Positions 37,054-46,088 of a DNA stretch of 64,000 bases are shown here, one piece after another. The DNA is taken from NCBI GenBank assembly GCA_947489705.1, contig CANLEQ010000004.1, forward strand, positions 62,001 to 126,000. The letters run 5' to 3'. Origin of the DNA: an uncultured Paracoccaceae bacterium (GTDB lineage: Bacteria; Pseudomonadota; Alphaproteobacteria; Rhodobacterales; Rhodobacteraceae). Numbering within the stretch: position 1 is the stretch's first letter; each line of letters starts with the position of its first letter. The position numbers and the translations under genes were made by a program. Below the pieces are notes generated by a model. The model saw nothing but the letters and a program-made list of their open reading frames with translations. It ran no database searches and was not told where the DNA came from.

Positions 37054-38552
37054 TCCGCGCGGCGCTCCTCCTGTCGCTGGCGGCCCTGCCGGCGGGCGCC
37101 GACCCGGCCTTCGTCGACCGCTCGGACGCGCTTGGCGCACCTCATGTCTATGACGGGGGCTGGGCGCATTTCGTGGGCGGCGGTGTGGCGATCCTCGATT
37201 GCAACGACGATGCCCTGCCAGATCTCGTCGCGGCCGGCGGCAGCAACCCGGCGCGATTGCTGGTCAACACCTCCCGCCCCGGCGGCGACATCGCGTTCGA
37301 GACGGGTGCCTTCCCCCGGATAGACGGCGTGACCGGGGCCTATCCGCTCGATCTCGACGGCGACGGCACACTCGACCTCATGGTGCTGCGCAACGGTGCG
37401 AACCGCGCGCTTCTGGGGCGCGGCGATTGCACCTTTGAGACCGCCGAGACGCTGGGGATCGACCCCGGCGACGCCTGGACCACCGCCTTTTCCGCCACCT
37501 GGGAGGACGGGGCCACCCGCCCCACCCTCGCCTTCGGCAATTACGTCGATGCCGACGATCCCGACGGGCCGTTCGGCACCTGCGACACCAGCTGGCTGAT
37601 CCGGCCCGAAGATGACGGTTATGGCGCCCCCGTCGCGCTCGATCCCGGCTTCTGCCCGCTCTCGATGCTGTTCTCGGACTGGGGGCGGACCGGAGAGGCG
37701 ATGCTGCGCGTCTCGAACGACCGGCATTACTACCTCACCGGCGGGTATGAACAGATGTGGCGCCTCGATCCCCTCATGGAACTCGGCGAGGCGGATGGCT
37801 GGCCGCGGCTGAGCCTCTGGGGGATGGGCATCGCGAGCGGCGACATCACCGGCGACGGGCGCCCCGAGGTGATGCTGACCTCGATGGGCGACCAGGTCAT
37901 GATGCGCAGCGACGGCGGCATCTGGGAGAAGTTCCCGTGGGAGATCGGGACCTATGCGCAGCGCCCGTATCAGGGCGACGACGGGCGTCCGTCGACCGGC
38001 TGGCACGCGGAATTCGGCGATATCGACAATGACGGGCGGCTCGACCTCTTCATCGCCAAGGGCAATGTCGACCAGATGCCGGGCCTCGCCATGGCCGACC
38101 CCAACAACCTGCTGATGCAGCAGGCCGACGGCACCTTCGTCGAGCACGGCGGCACGGCGGGGATCGCGACGACGGATCGCTCGCGCGGCGGGGGGCTTGC
38201 GGATCTCAACGGCGACGGCCTGCGCGATCTGGTGGTGGTCAACCGCCGCGCACCGCTCGAGATCTGGCAGAACGCGACGCCGGATGGCGGGAACTGGCTC
38301 GGGGTCGCGCTGCGACAGGGGGCTGGGAACAGCCGGGCCGTGGGCGCCTGGATCGAACTCAGGACCCCGCAGGGACTTCAGACGCGCGAGATCACGGTAG
38401 GCGGCGGCCATGCGAGCGGAAGCGCTTTGCCCGCCCATTTCGGGCTCGGGGATGCGCGATCGGCCGAGCTGCGGGTGATCTGGCCCGACGGCACGGCGGG
38501 GCCGTGGAAAACCGTCGCGGCGGGGCAGGTCCTTGAGATCGCCCGCCCCTGA
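37050..38552 (+). CDS. CRTAC1-like protein with FG-GAP/VCBS repeats and ASPIC/UnbV C-terminus
   Basis: Signal peptide; repeats DCNDDALPDL, DLDGDGTLDL, DITGDGRPEV, DIDNDGRLDL, DLNGDGLRDL; C-terminal GVALRQGAGNSRAVGAWIELRTPQG…HFGLGDARSAELRVIWPDG; ATGA overlap with the ROK gene. Confidence 0.85.
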   Translation: MIRAALLLSLAALPAGADPAFVDRSDALGAPHVYDGGWAHFVGGGVAILDCNDDALPDLVAAGGSNPARLLVNTSRPGGDIAFETGAFPRIDGVTGAYPLDLDGDGTLDLMVLRNGANRALLGRGDCTFETAETLGIDPGDAWTTAFSATWEDGATRPTLAFGNYVDADDPDGPFGTCDTSWLIRPEDDGYGAPVALDPGFCPLSMLFSDWGRTGEAMLRVSNDRHYYLTGGYEQMWRLDPLMELGEADGWPRLSLWGMGIASGDITGDGRPEVMLTSMGDQVMMRSDGGIWEKFPWEIGTYAQRPYQGDDGRPSTGWHAEFGDIDNDGRLDLFIAKGNVDQMPGLAMADPNNLLMQQADGTFVEHGGTAGIATTDRSRGGGLADLNGDGLRDLVVVNRRAPLEIWQNATPDGGNWLGVALRQGAGNSRAVGAWIELRTPQGLQTREITVGGGHASGSALPAHFGLGDARSAELRVIWPDGTAGPWKTVAAGQVLEIARP

Positions 38553-38573
38553 TGCGACCGCCGGAGCGGCGCG

Positions 38574-39323
38574 CTACCGCGCGAGCCAGCCGCCATCGAC
38601 GTTCAGCACGGCGCCCGTGACATAGGCCGATGCGGGGGTGCAGAGGAACGTGACCGCCCCCGCGATATCTTCCGGCGCGCCCCAGCGCCCGGCGGGGATG
38701 CGGTCGAGGATGGCCTGTGACCGCTCGGGATCGTCGCGCAGGGCGGCGGTATTGTTGGTCGCGACATATCCCGGTGCGACCGCATTCACGTTGATCCCCT
38801 GCCCTGCCCATTCGTTCGCGAGGATCTTGGTGAGGCCCGCCAGCCCGTGTTTCGACGCGGTGTAGGACGGCACCCTGATCCCGCCCTGAAACGACAGCAG
38901 CGAGGCGATGTTGACGATCCGGCCCGAGCGCGCGCCGCGCGCAAATGTTTCGCGCGCGAAACGTTGGCACAGCAGGAAGACCGCCTTCAGGTTGACGTCC
39001 ATGACGGCGTCCCAGTCGGATTCGGTGAAATCGACGCTGTCGTCGCGGCGGATGATGCCGGCATTGTTGACGAGGATGTCGAGATCGCCCGCCGCCTCCA
39101 TCCGTGCCGCGCCCGCCGCCGGATCGGCCAGATCCATGTCCAGCGCCTCGGCGCTTCCGCCGGCCCGGCTGATGATTTCGACGCTTTCGTCGCAGGACGA
39201 GCGGCCGGCACAGACCACATGCGCGCCCGCCTGCGCCAGATCGACGGCGATGGCCTGGCCGATCCCGGTATTGGCGCCCGTGACGAGCGCGCGCTTGCCG
39301 GCGAGGGAAAATCGATCGTTCAT
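38574..39323 (-). CDS. kduD: 2-dehydro-3-deoxy-D-gluconate 5-dehydrogenase (KduD-like SDR)
   Basis: MNDRFSLAGKRALVTGANTGIGQAIAVDLAQAGA, YTASKHGLAGLTK; ATGA overlap with kduI. Confidence 0.88.
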   Translation of the reverse strand: MNDRFSLAGKRALVTGANTGIGQAIAVDLAQAGAHVVCAGRSSCDESVEIISRAGGSAEALDMDLADPAAGAARMEAAGDLDILVNNAGIIRRDDSVDFTESDWDAVMDVNLKAVFLLCQRFARETFARGARSGRIVNIASLLSFQGGIRVPSYTASKHGLAGLTKILANEWAGQGINVNAVAPGYVATNNTAALRDDPERSQAILDRIPAGRWGAPEDIAGAVTFLCTPASAYVTGAVLNVDGGWLAR

Positions 39324-40147
39324 CGCAGATCCTCCATGGCGACCATGTCCATATCGGTGAAATCGACGTTGTCGCCGGCCATGGCCCAGCAGAACGTATA
39401 GGGCCCGGTGCCGCATCCGGCATGGATCGACCAGGGCGGCGAGATCACCGCCTGTTCATTGGCCATGACGATGTGACGCGTCTGGTCCGGCGCTCCCATG
39501 AAATGCATCACGCGTGCGCCCTCCTCCATGCCATAATAGAGATAGGCCTCCATCCGGCGATCGTGGGTATGGGCAGGCATCGTGTTCCAGACGCTGCCAC
39601 GGGCGAGCTGGGTGTAGCCCATGACAAGCTGGCAGCTCTCGACGATCTCGGGATGGATGAATTGCAGGATCACCCGCTCGTTCGCCTCCTCGGCCGAGCC
39701 GAGCTCGACGCGCCGCGCCTCGGCCTGCCGGATCAGGCGGGTGGGATGCGGCGCGTGGGCGGGAGCGGAGAGGATGTAGAACCGCCCGTCGCCCGCGAAA
39801 TCCACGGGACCCGACCCCATGCCGATATAGAGGATCTCGCCCGGCTGCATCTCGTGGGTCTCGCGGCCGACGGTCACCGAACCGGCCCCGCCGATATTGA
39901 GCACGCCGGCCTCGCGCCGCTCGAGAAAGCTCTCGGTGCCCGTCTCCGCCACGTGATCGAGGCTCAGGATCTCGCCGTCGGGAACCGCCGAGCCGATCAG
40001 CAGGCGGTCGTAGTGGGAATAGACCAGCGAGATCCGCCCGGGCTCGAAGAGCGCGCCCAGATGGAAATGCGCACGCAGCCCTTCGGTGTCGAGCTGTCGC
40101 GTCGTCTCGGGGTCGATGGCGTATCGGGTCTCGGTGGTCTGGGTCAT
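39320..40147 (-). CDS. kduI: 5-dehydro-4-deoxy-D-glucuronate isomerase
   Basis: MTQTTETRYAIDPETTRQLDTEGLRAHFHLGALFEPGRISLVYSHYDR…NTMPAHTHDRRMEAYLYYGM. Confidence 0.95.
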   Translation of the reverse strand: MTQTTETRYAIDPETTRQLDTEGLRAHFHLGALFEPGRISLVYSHYDRLLIGSAVPDGEILSLDHVAETGTESFLERREAGVLNIGGAGSVTVGRETHEMQPGEILYIGMGSGPVDFAGDGRFYILSAPAHAPHPTRLIRQAEARRVELGSAEEANERVILQFIHPEIVESCQLVMGYTQLARGSVWNTMPAHTHDRRMEAYLYYGMEEGARVMHFMGAPDQTRHIVMANEQAVISPPWSIHAGCGTGPYTFCWAMAGDNVDFTDMDMVAMEDLR

Positions 40148-40157
40148 GGGATACCTG

Positions 40158-40478
40158 TCACAGAAAGTCGTCGCGGCGCGGCGTGAACGTGTCGATGAGC
40201 CGCCCGGCCTCGAGGCAGACCACGCCGTGGCGCATGCCCGAGGGCACCACGAGGCTGTCGCCCGGCCCGATCTCGACGGTGTCGTCGCCGAGGGTAAAGC
40301 GGAACCTGCCGGCCTCGACATAGACGGCCTGCGTATGGTCATGGGCGTGCGGCTTGCCCTCGGCGCCATTCTCGAAGGCGACCTTCACGACCATGAGCTC
40401 GGGGTTCTGGCTCAGGACGCGCCGGGTGACGCCGGGATCGGCCTGGATTTCGGGATAGGTGTTGGTCATCAGGATCAT
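40158..40478 (-). CDS. Cupin domain protein
   Basis: KPHAHDHTQAVYVEAGRFRFTLGDDTVEIGPGDSLVVPSGMRHGVVCLEAG; start MILMTNT overlaps the TRAP gene stop (ATGA); internal ATG at 40469 also possible. Confidence 0.85.
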   Translation of the reverse strand: MILMTNTYPEIQADPGVTRRVLSQNPELMVVKVAFENGAEGKPHAHDHTQAVYVEAGRFRFTLGDDTVEIGPGDSLVVPSGMRHGVVCLEAGRLIDTFTPRRDDFL

Positions 40479-41758
40479 CCTCTGAAGAGCGCCGGCAGCC
40501 AGAGCGACAGCGCCGGTATGTAGGTTACGAGAAGCAGGACGAAGATCGAGGCGATGTAGAAGGGCCAGATCGTCCGCATCACCTGGCCGATATGGATGCG
40601 CCCGACGGCGCAGCCCACGAAGAGCACCGCCCCCACCGGCGGCGTGCAGAGCCCGATCCCGAGATTCAGCACCAGGATGATCCCGAACTGCACCGGATCG
40701 ACGCCGAAGGCGGCCGCCACGGGCAGGAAGATCGGCGTGGTGATGATGATGAGCGGGCTCATATCCATGAAGGTGCCGAGAATCAGCAGGCTCACGTTGA
40801 TGAGCAGCAGGATCACGATGGGATTGTCGCTGAACCCTTCCATGAAGGTGACGATGCCCGCGGGCACGCGCAGGAAGGCCAGAAGCCAGCCGAAGCTCGC
40901 CGCCATGCCGATCACCAGAAGCACCATCGCGGTGGTCCTGACGGCGCCGAGGGTCGCGTCGACGAAGGCATTCCACGGCAGCGAGCGGTAGACGAAGAGC
41001 GTGACGAAGAGCGCGTAGACCACCGCGATGCACGACGATTCCGACGCCGTGAAGACGCCCGAGCGCACCCCGCCGAAGATGATCGCCACCAGGATCAGCC
41101 CCGGGATCGCCGAGACGAAGAGCGCGCCCAGCATCCGCGCCCCCGGAAAGGGATCGGTCGGATAGCCGCGCCGCCGCGCCACGATCCAGGCCGCGACCAT
41201 CAGCGCGAGCGCGAGAAGCAGCCCCGGAATGATGCCGGCGGTGAAGAGATCGGCGATCGACAGCCGCCCGCCCGACGCGATGGAATAGATGATGAGGTTG
41301 TGCGACGGCGGCAGCATCAGCGCGATGATCGACGAGGTCACGGTGACGTTGACGGCGTAGTCGGTGTCGTAGCCGCGTTCCTCCATCTGCGGGACCATCA
41401 GGCCGCCGATCGCCGCCGCGTCCGCCGCGGCCGAGCCCGAGATCCCGCCGAAGAGCACCGAGGCCAGGATGTTGACCTGCCCCAGCCCGCCGCGCAGATG
41501 CCCGACGAGCCCCCCCGCCAGCGCCACGAGGCGGCGCGCGATGTCGCCCCGCACCATCAGCTCGCCCGCGTAGATGAAGAACGGGATCGCCATCAGCGCA
41601 TAGACCGACACGCCGGAATTGAGCCGCTGGAACACCACCACGGGCGGCAGGCCCAGATAGAGGATGGTCGCGAAGCTGCTGACGCCGAGGCAGAACGCCA
41701 CCGGCGTGCCGATCAGCAGCAGGATGCTGAACGTGCCGAAGAGAACCCAGAGCTCCAT
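40475..41758 (-). CDS. TRAP transporter large permease (DctM family)
   Basis: 427 aa multi-TM; IPFFIYAGELMVRGDIARRLVALAGGLVGHLRGGLGQVNILASVLFGGISGSAAADAAAIG. Confidence 0.95.
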   Translation of the reverse strand: MELWVLFGTFSILLLIGTPVAFCLGVSSFATILYLGLPPVVVFQRLNSGVSVYALMAIPFFIYAGELMVRGDIARRLVALAGGLVGHLRGGLGQVNILASVLFGGISGSAAADAAAIGGLMVPQMEERGYDTDYAVNVTVTSSIIALMLPPSHNLIIYSIASGGRLSIADLFTAGIIPGLLLALALMVAAWIVARRRGYPTDPFPGARMLGALFVSAIPGLILVAIIFGGVRSGVFTASESSCIAVVYALFVTLFVYRSLPWNAFVDATLGAVRTTAMVLLVIGMAASFGWLLAFLRVPAGIVTFMEGFSDNPIVILLLINVSLLILGTFMDMSPLIIITTPIFLPVAAAFGVDPVQFGIILVLNLGIGLCTPPVGAVLFVGCAVGRIHIGQVMRTIWPFYIASIFVLLLVTYIPALSLWLPALFRG

Positions 41759-41759
41759 G

Positions 41760-42266
41760 CTATTCCTCCACCACGTCGCCGAACCGCGCGGTCGGCAATC
41801 CCGCCAGGCGCCGGGCGATACGCTCGATCGAGAAGATCACAACGAGCACGCCGCCGATCACGATCGGCGCGAAGTCGAACGCACCCGAGATGCCCAAGCT
41901 CGGGATCTGGTTGCCGGCCGTGCGTGCGGCGAGTTGCCAGCCGAACCAGATCATGCCGATCCCGAAGGCCAGCACCACGACGTCGGAGACATAGAACAGG
42001 ATGTCCTTCACCCCGTCGGGCAGAAGGTAGAGAACGACCTCGAACGACAGGTGGTAGCCCTCTCGGATGCCCACCGCCGCGCCGAGGAAGATGAACCAGC
42101 CCATCGTCATCACCGAAGCGGGCTCGGACCAGACGAGGCTGTTGTTGAGGACGTAGCGCCAGAAGACCTGGCCCGCGATCATGGCGGTCATCAGCACCAG
42201 GCCGAGGCCTGCCCCCCAAAGCGCGATCCGCGAGATCACGCCGGTGATGTTGGCGATCTTTTCCAA
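41760..42266 (-). CDS. TRAP transporter small permease (DctQ family)
   Basis: 168 aa, 4 TM, upstream of dctM; VFWRYVLNNSLVWSEPASVMTMGWFIFLGAAVGIREGYHL. Confidence 0.93.
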   Translation of the reverse strand: MEKIANITGVISRIALWGAGLGLVLMTAMIAGQVFWRYVLNNSLVWSEPASVMTMGWFIFLGAAVGIREGYHLSFEVVLYLLPDGVKDILFYVSDVVVLAFGIGMIWFGWQLAARTAGNQIPSLGISGAFDFAPIVIGGVLVVIFSIERIARRLAGLPTARFGDVVEE

Positions 42267-42286
42267 GAATTTTCCTGTCGGAAATG

Positions 42287-42313
42287 GGGCCGGCCGCGGA
42301 TCGCGACCGGCCC
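42287..42313 (-). promoter_or_regulatory. Intercistronic RNA hairpin between dctP-like and dctQ-like genes
   Basis: Minus strand GGGCCGGTCGCG-ATC-CGCGGCCGGCCC: 12-bp stem including one G.U that would be a C.A mismatch in plus-strand RNA. Confidence 0.65.
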
Positions 42314-42323
42314 GGAAGGGCGC

Positions 42324-43298
42324 CTATTCCGTCGCCTGGATCCGCTCGACCAGCGACTTGAGCTTGTCGGACGTTACGTATTTCTCGTAGACGGGGCCCA
42401 TCGCGTCGATGAACGGCTGCTTGTCGATCTCGGTGACGATCTCGACGCCGGCATCGCGGACCTGCTGTTCGGACTGGGCCTCGCGCTCGGCCCAGGCCTC
42501 GCGCATGATCGGCACGCTGTCCTTGGCGGCCTGACGCACCAGCTCCTGATCCTCGGGCGAAAGCGCGTCGAAGCTCGCCTTCGACATGACGAGGACCTCG
42601 GGCACGATCAGGTGCTGGTCGAGCGTGTAATAGGGCGCGACCTCGAAATGGCCCGACGACTCAAAACTGGGCCAGTTGTTCTCGGCCCCGTCGATGACGC
42701 CGGTCTGGATGCCGGAATAGACCTCGCCATAGGGCATCGGCGTCGCGTTGGCGCCCAGCGCGCCGACCATGTCGACGAAGATGTCGGATTGCATGACGCG
42801 GAACTTCATGCCCTGCAGGTCGTCGATCGACTGGATCGGCTTCTCGCTGTTGTAGAAGCTGCGCGAGCCGCCGTCGTAATAGGCGAGCCCCACGAGGTCG
42901 TGCGGCTCGAACGCGGCGAGGATCTCGTCGCCGATGGGGCCGTCCATGACATTGTGCATGTGCTCGACCGAGCGGAAGATGTAGGGCAGCGAGACGACCT
43001 GCGTCTCCTCCACGATGTTGTTGAACGGGCCCATCGAGACGCGGTTCATGTCGATCACGCCGAACTGGGTCTGCTCGATCGTGTCCTTCTCCTCGCCGAG
43101 CTGGGCGGAATGGAACACCTCGATGCAGAGCCGGCCGTCGCTGCGCTCTTCGAGCATGTCGCCCATCGCCTCGACGGCGAGGACGGTCGGGTAATCGCCC
43201 GGATGCGTGTCGGACGAGCGCAGTGTCGTCTCGCAGGCCATCGCGGAGCCTGCGAAGGCCGCGCTCGCCAGCAGGCTGGCGGTCAGTGTGAGTTTCAT
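42324..43298 (-). CDS. TRAP transporter substrate-binding protein (DctP family)
   Basis: Signal peptide; [80 protein letters not shown]. Confidence 0.95.
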   Translation of the reverse strand: MKLTLTASLLASAAFAGSAMACETTLRSSDTHPGDYPTVLAVEAMGDMLEERSDGRLCIEVFHSAQLGEEKDTIEQTQFGVIDMNRVSMGPFNNIVEETQVVSLPYIFRSVEHMHNVMDGPIGDEILAAFEPHDLVGLAYYDGGSRSFYNSEKPIQSIDDLQGMKFRVMQSDIFVDMVGALGANATPMPYGEVYSGIQTGVIDGAENNWPSFESSGHFEVAPYYTLDQHLIVPEVLVMSKASFDALSPEDQELVRQAAKDSVPIMREAWAEREAQSEQQVRDAGVEIVTEIDKQPFIDAMGPVYEKYVTSDKLKSLVERIQATE

Positions 43299-43323
43299 GT
43301 GGTTCCTCCCGTTGGTGGCTTTG

Positions 43324-44730
43324 TCACAGCCGGTAAGCCTCTTTTGCGAGGCGATAGCTCAGGTCGTGGGCGACCTCGCGGGCGGCATCCTCCGAAAGCC
43401 GTCCGGTCGTCACGAGCCCGGCGAGATAGGCGCAATCCGCGCGCCGCGACACGTCGTGCCGCGCGGGGATCGAGCAGAAGGCGCGGGTGTCGTCGTTGAA
43501 CCCCGCGGTGTTGTAGAAGCCCGCCGTTTCGGTCGTGGCCTCGCGGAACCGGCGGATGCCCTCGGGGCTGTCGAAGAACCACCAGGGCGGACCGAGCCGC
43601 AGCGCCGGATAAGCGCCCGCGAGCGGCGCGAGCTCGCGTCCATAGGTGGTCTCGTCGAGGGTGAAGGGGATGATGGTGAGGTCGCGTTCCATCCCCACCG
43701 CGTCGAGCAGCGGTTTCAGCCCGCCGACCCAGTCGGTGCGGGTGGGGATGTCGAACCCCTTGTCGCGCCCATGCGCCGCCGCGACCGTTGCGGAATGGTT
43801 CCGGTAGGATCCCGCGTGGATCTGGAGCGTCAGCCCGTCCTCGAGGCTCATCCGGGCCATCTCGGTCAGCATCTGGCCGCGAAACGCCTCGGCCTCCTCG
43901 GCGGTGCATTCGCCTGCCAGGGCCTTCTGGAAGAGCGCCTCGGCCGCGGCGCGGTCGAGATTCTCGGTCCGGGCGCTGGGATGGCCGTGATCGCTCGCCG
44001 TGGCGCCGTGATCCTTGAAGAAGGCGCGGCGGGCGCGATGGGCATCGAGATAGCCGTCCCAGCCAGTGGCAGGGAGGCCCGTGACCTCGGCCAGACGTTC
44101 GACGTTCTCGGCGAACCCTTCGTAGTCGGGATCGACGACGGCATCCGGTCGGTAGGTTGTGATCACCCTGCCCTGCCAGCCGCTCTCGCGGATCGCCCGG
44201 TGCCAGCGCAGATCGTCGAGCGCACCCTCGGTCGTGGCCAGCGCCTCGATCCCGAAGCTGTCGAAGAGCGCGCGGGGCAGGAAATCCTCCTGCGCGAGCC
44301 TCGCGTCGATATGGTCGTAATACTCGGTGGCTGTATCCTTGTTGAGCGGAATGTCGATGCCGAAGACATGCTCGAACGAATGGTTGAGCCACATCTCGGA
44401 CGGCGTTCCGCGGAAGAGATGGAAATGCTCGGCGAAGAGTTGCCAGATCCTGCGCGGATCGGCCTCGGTCTCGCCGCCGTCGACACGCGGTACGCCGAGC
44501 GCGGCATGCGGGATGCCCTGGCTCACCAGCATCCGGAAGACGTAGTGATCGGGCACGACGAAAAGCTCTGCCGGGTTCGGGAACCGCGTGTTCTCGGCAA
44601 ACCAGCGCGGGTCGCAATGGCCGTGCGGAGAGATGATCGGAAGCCCCGCCACGTCGTCGTAGAGCCTGCGTGCGCAGTCGCGCGCACCGGGTTCCGCGGG
44701 AAAGAGCCGCTCCGGATCCGTCAGTGTCAT
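43324..44730 (-). CDS. uxaC: Glucuronate isomerase
   Basis: [68 protein letters not shown]. Confidence 0.95.
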   Translation of the reverse strand: MTLTDPERLFPAEPGARDCARRLYDDVAGLPIISPHGHCDPRWFAENTRFPNPAELFVVPDHYVFRMLVSQGIPHAALGVPRVDGGETEADPRRIWQLFAEHFHLFRGTPSEMWLNHSFEHVFGIDIPLNKDTATEYYDHIDARLAQEDFLPRALFDSFGIEALATTEGALDDLRWHRAIRESGWQGRVITTYRPDAVVDPDYEGFAENVERLAEVTGLPATGWDGYLDAHRARRAFFKDHGATASDHGHPSARTENLDRAAAEALFQKALAGECTAEEAEAFRGQMLTEMARMSLEDGLTLQIHAGSYRNHSATVAAAHGRDKGFDIPTRTDWVGGLKPLLDAVGMERDLTIIPFTLDETTYGRELAPLAGAYPALRLGPPWWFFDSPEGIRRFREATTETAGFYNTAGFNDDTRAFCSIPARHDVSRRADCAYLAGLVTTGRLSEDAAREVAHDLSYRLAKEAYRL

Positions 44731-44847
44731 GGCCGATTCCTCCCGTATCGTTTCGGTACTGATATGCCAGTCTGCCAGTTGTGTCAAAGACGTTCGACGG
44801 CGTATCATCCGGCTCCAGGACGGTTTGGAAACGAAGGAACGCCCCGG

Positions 44848-45531
44848 ATGAACCTGAGCCTCGATGCGCTGCCCGGCGCCCCCGCTTCGACCGCGACCGA
44901 TCAGGTTTTCCGGGCCCTCTACCGCGCCATCGTGACCTTCGATCTGCCGCCGGGCACGAAGGTCAGCGAGGTGGAAGTGGCGCGGCGGCTGGAGGTCTCG
45001 CGGCAGCCGGTGCGCGACGCGTTCTTCCGCCTGTCGGTCCTGGGCTTCCTGATCATCCGGCCGCAGCGCGCGACGCTCATCACCTCGATCTCGGACGAGC
45101 ATGTCCGCCGCGCGACCTTCATCCGGACCGCGCTCGAGGTCGCCTGCATCCGGGCGGCCGTCGCGGCGATCACCGAAGCGGACATCGCCGATCTCGGCCG
45201 CATCATGGAGCGGCAGAAGGCGGCGGTCGAGGCCGATGACAAGCCGCTTTTCCACACGCTCGACGACGCGTTTCACAGCGAGATCTGCCGGATCGGCGGG
45301 CACGCCTATGCCTGGCCCCTGATCGACGAGCAGAAGGGGCACATGGACCGGGTGCGCATCCTGTCGCTGATGCAGACCAAGCAGATCGCCTATGACGAGC
45401 ACCTGTCGATCCTCGAGGCGCTGAAGGCGCGCGATGCGCTCGCGGCAGAGACCGCGCAGACGCGCCACCTGATGCGGATCGCCGACATCCTGCCGGAGAT
45501 CCGCGCGGCGCATCCGCAATATTTCGACTAG
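44848..45531 (+). CDS. GntR family regulator (FCD/FadR-type)
   Basis: VFRALYRAIVTFDLPPGTKVSEVEVARRLEVSRQPVRDAFFRLSVLGFLIIRPQRATLI; divergent from uxaC. Confidence 0.93.
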   Translation: MNLSLDALPGAPASTATDQVFRALYRAIVTFDLPPGTKVSEVEVARRLEVSRQPVRDAFFRLSVLGFLIIRPQRATLITSISDEHVRRATFIRTALEVACIRAAVAAITEADIADLGRIMERQKAAVEADDKPLFHTLDDAFHSEICRIGGHAYAWPLIDEQKGHMDRVRILSLMQTKQIAYDEHLSILEALKARDALAAETAQTRHLMRIADILPEIRAAHPQYFD

Positions 45532-45881
45532 CCGTCCTGGCGGGAGGCCTGCCCCGCCAGGACCAGAAGACCGCCGGCGATGGCCCAGTTCTTGACGAAG
45601 ATCGACATCTGCCAGCCATCCGCGGGGACGAAGTGGAAGACGCTCGTCGCCATGCAGTAGAACGCAAGGCCGAGCGCCACCGGCCGCAGGCGCATCCCCG
45701 CGATCAGCGCAAGCGCCCCGAACGCGTTGAGCCCGAGCGCCGGCCACACGATCCAGCCGGGCAAGCCGCGCTCGAGCAGCAGCGCGCGCACGAGATCGGG
45801 TGCCACGGCCTTCTGCACGGCGCCCGCGAGGAACAGCCCGGCGAGAAGGACCCGCCCCGTAAGGTTCAGCGTCTTTTCCAT
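45528..45881 (-). CDS. DoxX family membrane protein
   Basis: MEKTLNLTGRVLLAGLFLAGAVQKAVAPDLVRALLLERGLPG…, 4 TM. Confidence 0.75.
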   Translation of the reverse strand: MEKTLNLTGRVLLAGLFLAGAVQKAVAPDLVRALLLERGLPGWIVWPALGLNAFGALALIAGMRLRPVALGLAFYCMATSVFHFVPADGWQMSIFVKNWAIAGGLLVLAGQASRQDG

Positions 45882-46088
45882 CGACCTTACCGCCCCCCTC
45901 GTCGCAGATCCCCTGATCGCCGCGAATGGCCGCCAGACGCAACCCCCGCGCGCCGCGCACGTTGCAGACCCGAGGGACTGCGACACCCCCCGGCGGAGCG
46001 TTCGGTTGACGCGGCGGGCGGAATCGCATTCAACCCATTGCGTAAAAGGGCCCCAATCGTGTGGGCCGTTCATGACGGGAGATCAGAC

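Noticed and set aside
35850-38552. 900 aa plus-strand ORF apparently fusing a ROK-region frame to the CRTAC1 protein
   Set aside because: The first ~400 codons are an out-of-frame Arg-rich read of the ROK gene; the true gene starts at ATG 37050 with a signal peptide
41664-43499. 611 aa plus-strand ORF across the TRAP genes
   Set aside because: Runs antisense through three complete TRAP genes and intergenic hairpin; no domain
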